From Myxacorys almedinensis A (GTDB lineage: Bacteria > Cyanobacteriota > Cyanobacteriia > Leptolyngbyales > Leptolyngbyaceae), in assembly GCF_010091945.1 (NCBI RefSeq), contig NZ_WVIE01000017.1:1-64000 (forward strand): DNA of 64,000 nt, read 5' to 3'. A program made the translations under genes and the position numbers. This document shows, piece after piece, positions 50,801 through 59,567 of this stretch (the stretch's first letter is position 1; each line of letters begins with the position of its first letter). The notes beneath the pieces were generated by a model that saw only the letters and a program-made list of their open reading frames with translations, did not search any database and was not told where the DNA came from.

Positions 50801-52378
50801 ATCAAGGGGTAAATATGCACCGCCCGCTTTAAGAATTCCCAACAAGCCGATTAGCATTTCTGGAGAACGATCGACATAGAGCGCCACAACCTGTTCAGGT
50901 TCAATTCCCTGCGTCCGCAGGAAGTGAGCCAGTTGATTGGCACGGGCATTTAGTTCCGCATAGGTGAGGGATTGATCCTCAAAGACTACGGCAACGCGAT
51001 CGGGTGATTGTTCTACCTGCTGTTCAAACCATTGATGAATCGTGCTGTGATTGCAATGGCTGATTGTTGTTTGGTTGAAATCTACTAAAAGTCGCTGTCG
51101 ATCGCGATCGCCGAGGAAATTGAGGTCTGCAATCTTAGCGTCTGGTTGATTAATAATCGAAGTCAGTAAGGTTTGAAAATAGTTTGCAATTTGAGCGATC
51201 GCGTCGGCTGCAAACAGATTAGCATCATAATGAAATTCGGCTCGAAGCTGACCAGATTGACGGATACAGGACAGTTTGATTTTGAAACGATTCAGGTAAA
51301 CTGCTTGCTGATAGATAGAAAAAGTCAGATCAGGCATTGATGCCACAGACCATTCTGCAAACTCAAAACCAACGGGCAAAGTTACTAGAGGCAATCCTGT
51401 AAAATATTCTTGCCATTGGTGTGCTTCCTGCATGATCTGAGCCGTCTGCTGCACCCGTTGACTCAACAGGTCGTTTTCCTCCAAATGGCTCTGTAAAGGT
51501 AAGCATTTGTCCAATAGTCCTAGAGCATACTGCAAATCCTCGTACTTTCGCCCCGCATTGGTAACACCGATCGTGATGTCCGATCGACTCGTCATCCGCC
51601 ACAGCAGCACTTGCCAGCAAGTCAGCAATACCGCCGCGATCGAGCCGTTGTAATTTTGAGCTAACTGGCTAATAGTTTCAGCATCCAGGTGAGCGGTGAA
51701 GCAGCGCGGTTGAAATGGTGCAGCCTGAAGACCTTGGCGCTCAAAGGGAAGCTTCCATCCGCTTAAATCCATGAATTGCTGCTGCCAGTAAGTTTTACCA
51801 CAATTCGTTGCTTCCGCTTCTAGGAGGTCATTTTGCCATTCTGCTAGATCGGCATACTGCATTGGCTCATCTGGTTCATGATCAAAATTGCCAGCATAGG
51901 TACGGCTAATTTCGCTAGCAAGAAACTGTAGCGTTGTCGCGTCTGCACATAAACTCGGAAGACTCAAAATCAGCAGATGTTGCTGTGGCGCAAGGGGAAC
52001 GATCGCCACTCGGAGCGATGCAGATTGCTCAAAGGAAGCTTGGCTATTTTCTTGTAAATAGCTTTGAATCCATAGTTCCAGTTGGGACAGATCATAATCG
52101 GAAAGAGGTTCTGCTACAGAGATACTCAGGTTGGTTTTCTCCTGAATCACTTGCAGTGGCAAAATCATCTCTGGCAAACATTGAAACGTTGTGCGGAGAA
52201 TTTCATGTCGCTGAATCACCTTTTCTATCGCTGTCTTCAAAGTTTCAACCTGAAGCGCTCCCTGACATAGCAACACACCCTGGGCGATCGTTGGAACGTC
52301 AGGATGTGATTGCTGTAGAGACCACAGGTGCTTTTGTTGGGGTGACAGTCGGTATCCCTCGATCGTGGGTAATTGCAT
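47861..52378 (-). CDS. NRPS, interface-like C domain - A(Asp-like code) - PCP - epimerization
   Basis: HHxxxDG replaced by LSLPSLCADATT; A: STLAADLGNTTLF, LKIVPSH, LILGGE, NHYGPTETTVGVL; PCP: DNFFELGGDSIL; E: PLTPIQHWFFEQ and LHHLVVDGVSWRILLEDL. Confidence 0.93.
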   Translation of the reverse strand: MQLPTIEGYRLSPQQKHLWSLQQSHPDVPTIAQGVLLCQGALQVETLKTAIEKVIQRHEILRTTFQCLPEMILPLQVIQEKTNLSISVAEPLSDYDLSQLELWIQSYLQENSQASFEQSASLRVAIVPLAPQQHLLILSLPSLCADATTLQFLASEISRTYAGNFDHEPDEPMQYADLAEWQNDLLEAEATNCGKTYWQQQFMDLSGWKLPFERQGLQAAPFQPRCFTAHLDAETISQLAQNYNGSIAAVLLTCWQVLLWRMTSRSDITIGVTNAGRKYEDLQYALGLLDKCLPLQSHLEENDLLSQRVQQTAQIMQEAHQWQEYFTGLPLVTLPVGFEFAEWSVASMPDLTFSIYQQAVYLNRFKIKLSCIRQSGQLRAEFHYDANLFAADAIAQIANYFQTLLTSIINQPDAKIADLNFLGDRDRQRLLVDFNQTTISHCNHSTIHQWFEQQVEQSPDRVAVVFEDQSLTYAELNARANQLAHFLRTQGIEPEQVVALYVDRSPEMLIGLLGILKAGGAYLPLDPGLPTTAVDQRLQQVQATILLTQQQLAKDLTLTAQVICLDTDWSTIAQQATTNLTNWTTPENLVYVLFTSGSTGKPKGVAVEHRQLLNYVNGILTSLTIPEGASFATVSTLAADLGNTTLFACLCTGGCLHLISQERSLDPNALAEYGRRHAIDYLKIVPSHLKVLLDAADCRAILPRRQLILGGETLHWHLVEQIRQHAPTCQILNHYGPTETTVGVLTYEVQERLSAADSETVPLGYPLPNTQVYLLDTDLQPVPLGFPGEIYIGGASVTRGYHAQPELTAAAFVPHPFSSNPDARLYKTGDHARYRLDGTIEFLGRADQQVKIRGFRIELGEIEAALKQHPEVREAIVLATEAEHPQLLAYVVPEQAADAIDNLRQFLQAKLPEVMVPFAIIPLKTLPLLPNGKLDRRTLLTMELPQSDTDGAFVPPRTSVEATIAQIWETVLRLPQVGIYDNFFELGGDSILCIQVIAKASQAGLRFTPKQLFEHPTIVSLAAVVNTAPVVAAEQGIVTGIVPLTPIQHWFFEQDLPEPHHWNQSILLQVQQPLNPVLLRQALSHLLQHHDALRLRFHRDTTGWQQINTDVDAIVPFTQLDLSTLATPEQSETITAVATDLQTSLNLADGPLMRVVLFNLGNHQPDRLLLILHHLVVDGVSWRILLEDLQTAYQQLAQSQAVQLPAKTTSFKEWSARLQNYADSEALQQELTYWQQESGAATLPMDNLTGANTVALTQTVSVALTQTETDALLQEVPATYQTQINDVLLTALVQAFFQWTQIPSLYLDLEGHGRESLFEDVEVSRTIGWFTTIFPVQLQLDDPQHSEKCLKSIKEQLRQIPRQGIGYGILRYLNQDEATAGLRDRSPACVKFNYLGQVDAIAAATSLFAPALESTGLGRSPQGNRRYLLDITAIVSEGQLHLRWDYSAGIYQRPRIEQLAQHYLTALRSLIVHCQSSEVGGYTPSDFPDAQLDQEDLDLLIAQLS

Positions 52379-52388
52379 AGTTCAGTTC

Positions 52389-53456
52389 CTACTTGTCAAT
52401 GTTTGTTTGTCGCAGCACGTCTGGACTGTGAGAATCTGCCATTGCCGCCAGAACTCGACGTGAACCCAAAAAAGGGCAGCGTCCATGTGCGGTGAGCATA
52501 TTGTCCAAAAGCAGCACATCTCCGGCTTGCCAGGGAAATCGCACCGATTCCTGCTCATAGGCAGAGCGAATTACTTCGAGAACAGAGGGTTCGATCTCTG
52601 TGCCGTCGCCATAGTAGGCATTGCGCGGGAGCGCTTCCACAGGAATTCCCTGCATCAGATCGGTCTGGAGCGTTGCGCCTAAACTTGTGATGTGAAATAG
52701 GTGCGCCTGATTAAACCAAACCGCTTCGCCCGTTTGAGGATGGGTCGCGATCGCTTGACACACCTGACGAGTTCTTAACTGATCCTGTCCCCACCACTCA
52801 ACGGCAATTCCAGCCTGATGGCAGTATTTTTCAACGACTGCTCGATCGTCCGTTTGAAAGACTTCTTGCCAGGGCAAATCCAATCCTCCACCATAATTTC
52901 GCACATACAGCACACCGTTCTCAAATCGCGATCGAATGCTGGAAGGAATCTGTGCTAGAACCCGGCGACTATCCGCGATCGGGGTTTCTCCCCCCTGTTG
53001 AGCAGGCTGAACGCAATAAAAGCTAATTCTCAAGCACCATTGCCGCGCGTAGGACATTTCGTTGTGAAGGGGAATTGCCCGATCTGCCGGATATTCTGTA
53101 GAGGTGTAGACATTGGAGCGAACCTGAGTGCGGGGGGTCGATCGATAGGAATAAGGCATCGCGGTTTGGGAAACCCCCTGCATGAATATCTCAAAATCTG
53201 CATCCCCTAACACTTGAAAGTTACGAAACAGAATACCGCCATGTTTCAACAACTCTGTTTCGATCAGTCGTTGATTCTCCTTTGCCCACGCCGCTAAACT
53301 CAGTCCTTCCAACGTTGGCTGAATGATCAGAGGAAGCTGCTGTTCAGACGGTTGCATCTGAACAAGCTGAGTTGTAGAAGTCACTAACTTACGTCGATGC
53401 TGCCGGATGAAAGTCGTGGGATCTGGAATCTGATTCATAGTCGGGAAGTCCATCAA
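52389..53456 (-). CDS. TauD/SyrP-like Fe(II)/2-oxoglutarate dioxygenase (putative Asp beta-hydroxylase)
   Basis: LKHGGILFRNF, ADRAIPLHNEMSYARQWCLRISFYCVQPAQQGGETPIADSR, LLLDNMLTAHGRCPF. Confidence 0.88.
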   Translation of the reverse strand: MMDFPTMNQIPDPTTFIRQHRRKLVTSTTQLVQMQPSEQQLPLIIQPTLEGLSLAAWAKENQRLIETELLKHGGILFRNFQVLGDADFEIFMQGVSQTAMPYSYRSTPRTQVRSNVYTSTEYPADRAIPLHNEMSYARQWCLRISFYCVQPAQQGGETPIADSRRVLAQIPSSIRSRFENGVLYVRNYGGGLDLPWQEVFQTDDRAVVEKYCHQAGIAVEWWGQDQLRTRQVCQAIATHPQTGEAVWFNQAHLFHITSLGATLQTDLMQGIPVEALPRNAYYGDGTEIEPSVLEVIRSAYEQESVRFPWQAGDVLLLDNMLTAHGRCPFLGSRRVLAAMADSHSPDVLRQTNIDK

Positions 53457-53459
53457 GGG

Positions 53460-56400
53460 TTAATGCTGTTTGCGTCGCTTAGTCAATTTCAACCTCTGAA
53501 GGCTCAATTGCTCTAGCTCCTGTGCTTTCGTTTGCTGGTGTTGCTGCTCGGCTGCAACGATCCAGGTAATAAGTTCTTTTAATGGCACCTCCGGTTGTTC
53601 GACAATTTGACGTAAAACCGTTGAAAAACACTGTAGCCATTGATTCATAACGTCGGCATCCAATCGAGTCGGGTCATACAACAGTTGCAGCGATAACTCT
53701 GTTTCGGGAATCACTCGCACAGTGAGCGGATAGCCATTATTCACGCTGGAACTGACTCGCTGAATTTCTAACTGAGTCGATCGCTGTCTTAGAGATTCAT
53801 CGATCGGGTAATTCTCAAATACAATCAGGCTCTCAAATAGCGGTAAGCCTGGAGCAAGATCGCTCCACCTCTGAATTTGTACCAGTGGCGTGTATTCATA
53901 CTGTCGGGCTTCACTTTGTTGAACTTGAATTGCTTGAAGCCAGGGAATGAAAGCAGCAGCCGGATTAATCTGCACCCGCACAGGCAGAGTATTGATAAAC
54001 ATCCCAATCATAGAATTCGAGTCAGATAGCGTCACCGGACGACCTGCTGTTGTTGCACCAAATACTACATCCTCGCTGCCACTGTGATAACTCAATAACA
54101 GTGCCCAAACTCCCTGAATCAGCGTGTTCAGTGTTAGCCGATGCTGTTGAACCAGGGATTGCAGCGCAGCAGTTGTTTGGAGCGTGAACGATCGCGACAG
54201 AATTGCGGCTTCACTGGCTCGATCGATTTTGGCTACCGAGTTGCTGAATCGGGTTGGGGTCGTAAATCCTTGCAGCATTCGACTCCAAAAGGCTTCGGCT
54301 GAAGCAAGATCCTGGTTGATTAACCAGGTGATGTAATCCCGATAGGGACGAGTCGGCGGTGCAAGTACTGATTGTTCCTGATAGAGCCGTTCATAGGTGG
54401 CGAACACTTCCTGAAACACTAGCGGCACAGACCATCCATCTAAAATCAAATGATGGAAATGCCAGATAAATCGGTAGGTGTCTTCTGTCAGTCGGATCAG
54501 GAGAATCCGACTCAGTGGAGCTTGGTGGATTTGAAACCCACGCTGTCGATCGTCTTTCAATAAAGCGGCAATCTGGGCTTGCTGCTGTTCTGAAGACAAG
54601 TTGCGCCAGTCTGCCTCCTGCCAGGATAGGGAAGCCTGCTGTCGCACAACTTGCAAGGGTCGATCGAGTCCTTCCCAAACAAAAGCAGTCCGAAAAACAG
54701 GATGGCGATCGACGATCCGCTGCCAGGTTTGCTGGAGAACAACGGTATCCAATTTTCCGCACAAATTAAATGATAGTTGGGTGCTGTAGAGTCCGTGGTC
54801 TGGCGCATACAGCGTGTGAAACAAAATCCCCTGCTGTGCTGGAGAGAGCGGATACAAATCCTCAATCGTGCGATCGCTGCCAACTAATCGATCCAGCGTT
54901 ATTTGATCCAGTTCTGCGATCGGAAAGTCTGAAGGGGTGCTTCCTCCAGCACCAAGAGACAGGCAATGATCGATCAATGTTCTCAAGGATGCGACAAAGG
55001 CTTGCATGAGCGCGGCGATCGTGGCGGATTGATGCACTGCTTGACTGTAGGTGCAGTTGAGATGCAGTTGTCCTCCTGTGACTCCAGCCTGAATGTCCAA
55101 TAGATGATAGCGACTGCCGGACAAACTTTGCAGGGGTGCAGCAGACTCCGGCGCAAGCTCGAACAGAGAAGACTCTGGCAGCAACTGATCAAACTGACCC
55201 AGATAATTGAAGCTAACTTGGGCTTGAGGCAGCGATCGTAGTGGTTTAACAGTGTCTTGATTGAGATAACGCAGCACTCCATAGCTCAATCCACGAGTAG
55301 GAATCCGGCGTAGCTGCTCTTTAATCGATTTCAATGCCTCAGCCGGATCAGTGATATTTGTCAAATCTAGCTGTACTGGAAATAGCGTGGTAAACCAGCC
55401 AACTGTGCGCGATAGGTCTATGTCTTCCCAAAGCTGTTCGCGTCCGTGACCTTCCAGATTTACCAACAACCGGGAAGTTCCAGTCCATTGAGCGAATGCC
55501 TGAACCAGTGCGGTCAGGAGTAAGTCATTGATTTGAGTGCGATAAACAATAGGTACCTGCTGCAACAACGTCTGTGTTTCTGCCTGACTCAGATTAACGG
55601 ACAGCGTATGAGTGTTGGCAACAGTGTTAATTCCATTTGGGAAATCGATCGGAAGCAACTCTATCCAACTGCGAGACAGCCAATAGGTTTGAGTTTGTTG
55701 TAATTCCTCAGACTGTGAATAGAGTTGCAACTGTTGCGCCCACTGTTTAAAAGCAGTCGTTTTTGCAGGTAGCTGCATGGCGCGTCCCTGAAGCTGCTGC
55801 TGGTAGAGCATTTGAAAATCTTCTAACAAGATGCGCCAAGACACCCCATCCACAACCAAATGATGAATGATGAACAACAGACGACTGGATTTGCCAGCGC
55901 CAAAATTAAACCAGACCACCCGTATCAGCGCTCCCTCTGCCAGATTCAGGCTGGCTTGCAGTTGCTCGATCGCTCTAACCATTGCACTATTTTGTTGTGT
56001 GTCTGGCAGTTCAGAGAGATCGATCGCAGCACAGGGATCAGGCGACAATTCTGCATTTACCGCTTTCCAACAGTTTCCTTCTTGATAAAACCGCGATTGT
56101 AGAGCATCGTGATGGCTCAGTAACTGCTGCATCACCTGTTTGAGAACAGTGAAATCCATCTGCTGATGCACTGTTAGCAATACTGCTTGATTCCAATGGT
56201 GTGTGTCTGGCAATGACTGCTCAAAAAACCAGTGTTGAATCGGGGTCAGCGGCAGTGAACCTATGACTACCCCCTGTTCAGCTATTGCGTGAGAGGCAGT
56301 ACCAACGACGGCTGCTAGCGCCTGGATGGTCTGATGTTGAAACAACTGCTTGGGAGTTAAATGCAATCCGGCTTGATTCGCTTTTGCGATGATTTGCAGG

Positions 56401-59400
56401 CTGAGGATGGAATCCCCTCCCAATTCAAAAAAGTTATCCTGTACACCGATTGTCTCGATCGCCAATACCTGCGACCAGATCCCTACAAGCTGCTGCTCAA
56501 CAGGCGTTTGGGGAGCGATGTAGCGAGCGGCTAACCTCGATCGAGCTATCTCCGGCGCGGGTAGGGCGCGGCGATCGATCTTTCCACTGGGAGTTAGCGG
56601 CATCTGTTCCAGCCAGACGAAGGCTGAAGGAATCATATGCTCTGGCAATCGCTGGTTCAGCCAGTTTCGTAATGCCTGAATTGTAATTTCCTCGTGATTT
56701 CGGAGAACTCCGTAGGCAACCAGATGCTTCTGTCCGGTTGCTTCTTCCCGCGCCACTACCACTGCTTCCCGTATCTGGGGGTACTGACTCAAGACCGCTT
56801 CAATTTCACCTAACTCAATCCGGAATCCCCGAATTTTGACTTGGTAATCCGTCCGACCCAAAAATTCAATCGCTCCATCCGCCCGATAGCGAGCTAGATC
56901 GCCTGTGCGGTAGAGCCTTGCTCCCGGTACATCACTAAAAGGATGCGAAATAAATCGTTCTGCTGTGAGTGCCGGACGATCGAGATAGCCTCTTGCCAAA
57001 CCCATCCCGCCGATGTAAAGCTCACCAGGAACCCCAATTGGTACAGGCTGCAAGGAGTGATCAAGCAAGTGAATTTGCGTATTAGCAATTGGGCGACCGA
57101 TCAGAACCGTGAATTGCCCAGAATGGCGATCGCATTCCCAGTACGTCACATCGATCGCGGCTTCGGTGGGTCCATAGAGATTATGTAAGGTGGCATCTAG
57201 TTGCTCAAAAAAGCGATTTTGTAGCTCCACAGGTAAGGCTTCACCACTGCAAAAAACCTGTCGGATACAACAGCAGGCTTCTGATAATTTCGGCTCCTCC
57301 AGAAAGACCTGAAGCATAGACGGAACAAAATGCAGCACAGAAATATTTTGTTCTGTAATCAGCCCGACGAGGTAGGCACTGTCTCGATGTCCCCCTGGTT
57401 GAGCCATCACTAGACAAGCACCCGTAGCAAGCGTCCAGAAGAATTCCCAGACCGATACATCAAAGCTAAACGGCGTTTTTTGAAGGACGCGATCGCGGGG
57501 CGTTAACTGATACGTTGCTTGCATCCAGCAGAGACGATTATCAATGCCTCGATGGGTATTCATCACTCCTTTCGGCTTGCCTGTAGAGCCAGAAGTGTAA
57601 ATCACATACGCTAAATTCTCTAAGCTGGCAACAGGGTTAGGATTAGTGGAGCATTCCTGAGCAATCTGCTCCCAGTCGGTATCTAGACAAAGAATTTGCC
57701 CCTGAAATTCCGAGACGATCGGCTTCAAATGCTGTTGGGTTAGTAAAATCGGGACTTGAGCGTCTGTCATCACAAACGCTAATCGATCGCATGGATAGTC
57801 TGGATCAAGGGGCACGTAGGCTCCGCCAGCCTTAAGAACTGCCAGCAGTGCGATCGCCATTTCTAGCGATCGCTCCAGGCAAATTCCTACTCGCACCTCT
57901 GCTCTGACTCCTAATCGATGTAGGAAATGAGCGAGTTGATTGGCGCGAGTATTTAATTCTCGATAGGAAAGGTGTTGCCCTTCAAACACAACGGCGATCG
58001 CGTCGGGAGTTTTCTCGACTTGTCTTTCTACCCGCTGATGCAAACAAAGCTGCTCTGGATAAACAACCTGGGTTTGATTCCATTGAATCAGGAGTTGCTG
58101 TTCTGCTGCGGTCAGTAACGGTAGCTGACTGAGGCGCTGCCGTGGATTGGTGACGATTCCTTCCAACAACATTTGCAGGTGTCCGATCAATCGCTCTATT
58201 GTATCGGCTGCAAACAAATCACAGTTATATTCTAGTCCGCCTAACAATCCTTGTTCAGTTTCACTAAAGAGAAGCGATAAATCAAACTTGGCAGTGCTAC
58301 TCTCCAAGGGTTGAGGAGTGATTGTTAGCTCTGGTAATACCAATGCAGTTGTTGGCACATTTTGCACCCCAAACATGACCTGAAACAGGGGAGCATGGCT
58401 CAATGTCCGCTCCAAATTGAGCGCTTCGATCAGTTGCTCAAACGGGAGATCCTGATGAGTGTAAGCCTGCAAAGTTGCTTCTCGCACCCGCGCCAGTAAC
58501 TCACTGAATGGGGGATCGCCCGATAGATCCGTTCGCAGAACCAGTGTGTTAACGAAGCAGCCAATCAAGGATTCCGTCACACTTTGGGTGCGATTGGCGA
58601 TCGGCGTACCAACCAAAATATCCGTTTGCTGAGTATAGCGATATAGCAGCGTCGTGAAGGCTGCCAGCAGGGTCATGAATAGCGTGGCGTTGTGCTGCTG
58701 ACTCAGTTGCTTGAGCTTAGGAGTGAGAGAAGCCGAAAGTTGCAGCCAGCAGCTTTTTCCTCGAAAGGTTTGAACCGGAGGACGTGGATAATCTGTGGGT
58801 AGCGATAACAGCGATGGTAAAGGGTGCAAATGCTCCTTCCAGTAGGATAGGTGCGTGTTCAGTCGATCGCCCTTGAGAGATTCACGCTGCCAGTAAGCAA
58901 AATCGGCATATTGAATCGGGAGTTCTGGCAATGGAGAGGGATTGCCTTGAGAAAAAGCACGGTAAAGAACCACCAATTCACGCATCAATACCTGCGCTGA
59001 CCAAGCATCCGAGACAATGTGGTGAATCGTACATAAAATCACGTGCTCAGAGGATCGCAACCGCAGCAGTGTGATTCGTAAAAGCGGAACCTGACTCAGA
59101 TCAAACGGTTTTTGAGCCGCTTCGATCGTAAGGCGCTGAATTTCTGTTTGCTGTTGAGCAGTCGATTTTTCGGACAAATCTACTACAGGAATTTTCAGAG
59201 TGACAATCGGATGGATCACCTGGAGCGGTTGCCCTTGGTGCGCGACAAAACCGCTCCGCAGCACTTCGTGACGTTGCAGAATTTCATTCAAACTCTGCTC
59301 CAACGCTGGAACATTCAAACAACCTTGCAAGTGCAGAACTGTGGGAATGTTGTAAACAGCATTCTCTGGCTCTAACTGATTCAAGATCCACATTCGCTGC

Positions 59401-59561
59401 TGCGAAAAAGACAGCGGGTTCCCTACCTGTGCAGGGCGACGAGCCACGATCGACTGCTGGCTAGAATCCATAGATTCACCGCGCAGACGCTTTTCCAGAA
59501 GGGCGCGTTTTGCGTCTGAAAGCTGCGATTTTCGAGTTGCGATCGAGTCGTTGTGCTGCAT
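53460..59561 (-). CDS. NRPS, C-A(Ser-like code)-PCP-E-C
   Basis: C: CTIHHIVSDAWS; A: FSFDVSVWEFF, LHFVPSM, VFCSGE, LYGPTEAAIDVTYW; PCP: DNFFELGGDSIL; E: IIHHLVVDGVSWRILLEDF; terminal C: LYPLSPAQQGILFHTL, WHFHHLILDGWS. Confidence 0.93.
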   Translation of the reverse strand: MQHNDSIATRKSQLSDAKRALLEKRLRGESMDSSQQSIVARRPAQVGNPLSFSQQRMWILNQLEPENAVYNIPTVLHLQGCLNVPALEQSLNEILQRHEVLRSGFVAHQGQPLQVIHPIVTLKIPVVDLSEKSTAQQQTEIQRLTIEAAQKPFDLSQVPLLRITLLRLRSSEHVILCTIHHIVSDAWSAQVLMRELVVLYRAFSQGNPSPLPELPIQYADFAYWQRESLKGDRLNTHLSYWKEHLHPLPSLLSLPTDYPRPPVQTFRGKSCWLQLSASLTPKLKQLSQQHNATLFMTLLAAFTTLLYRYTQQTDILVGTPIANRTQSVTESLIGCFVNTLVLRTDLSGDPPFSELLARVREATLQAYTHQDLPFEQLIEALNLERTLSHAPLFQVMFGVQNVPTTALVLPELTITPQPLESSTAKFDLSLLFSETEQGLLGGLEYNCDLFAADTIERLIGHLQMLLEGIVTNPRQRLSQLPLLTAAEQQLLIQWNQTQVVYPEQLCLHQRVERQVEKTPDAIAVVFEGQHLSYRELNTRANQLAHFLHRLGVRAEVRVGICLERSLEMAIALLAVLKAGGAYVPLDPDYPCDRLAFVMTDAQVPILLTQQHLKPIVSEFQGQILCLDTDWEQIAQECSTNPNPVASLENLAYVIYTSGSTGKPKGVMNTHRGIDNRLCWMQATYQLTPRDRVLQKTPFSFDVSVWEFFWTLATGACLVMAQPGGHRDSAYLVGLITEQNISVLHFVPSMLQVFLEEPKLSEACCCIRQVFCSGEALPVELQNRFFEQLDATLHNLYGPTEAAIDVTYWECDRHSGQFTVLIGRPIANTQIHLLDHSLQPVPIGVPGELYIGGMGLARGYLDRPALTAERFISHPFSDVPGARLYRTGDLARYRADGAIEFLGRTDYQVKIRGFRIELGEIEAVLSQYPQIREAVVVAREEATGQKHLVAYGVLRNHEEITIQALRNWLNQRLPEHMIPSAFVWLEQMPLTPSGKIDRRALPAPEIARSRLAARYIAPQTPVEQQLVGIWSQVLAIETIGVQDNFFELGGDSILSLQIIAKANQAGLHLTPKQLFQHQTIQALAAVVGTASHAIAEQGVVIGSLPLTPIQHWFFEQSLPDTHHWNQAVLLTVHQQMDFTVLKQVMQQLLSHHDALQSRFYQEGNCWKAVNAELSPDPCAAIDLSELPDTQQNSAMVRAIEQLQASLNLAEGALIRVVWFNFGAGKSSRLLFIIHHLVVDGVSWRILLEDFQMLYQQQLQGRAMQLPAKTTAFKQWAQQLQLYSQSEELQQTQTYWLSRSWIELLPIDFPNGINTVANTHTLSVNLSQAETQTLLQQVPIVYRTQINDLLLTALVQAFAQWTGTSRLLVNLEGHGREQLWEDIDLSRTVGWFTTLFPVQLDLTNITDPAEALKSIKEQLRRIPTRGLSYGVLRYLNQDTVKPLRSLPQAQVSFNYLGQFDQLLPESSLFELAPESAAPLQSLSGSRYHLLDIQAGVTGGQLHLNCTYSQAVHQSATIAALMQAFVASLRTLIDHCLSLGAGGSTPSDFPIAELDQITLDRLVGSDRTIEDLYPLSPAQQGILFHTLYAPDHGLYSTQLSFNLCGKLDTVVLQQTWQRIVDRHPVFRTAFVWEGLDRPLQVVRQQASLSWQEADWRNLSSEQQQAQIAALLKDDRQRGFQIHQAPLSRILLIRLTEDTYRFIWHFHHLILDGWSVPLVFQEVFATYERLYQEQSVLAPPTRPYRDYITWLINQDLASAEAFWSRMLQGFTTPTRFSNSVAKIDRASEAAILSRSFTLQTTAALQSLVQQHRLTLNTLIQGVWALLLSYHSGSEDVVFGATTAGRPVTLSDSNSMIGMFINTLPVRVQINPAAAFIPWLQAIQVQQSEARQYEYTPLVQIQRWSDLAPGLPLFESLIVFENYPIDESLRQRSTQLEIQRVSSSVNNGYPLTVRVIPETELSLQLLYDPTRLDADVMNQWLQCFSTVLRQIVEQPEVPLKELITWIVAAEQQHQQTKAQELEQLSLQRLKLTKRRKQH

Positions 59562-59567
59562 AATCTT

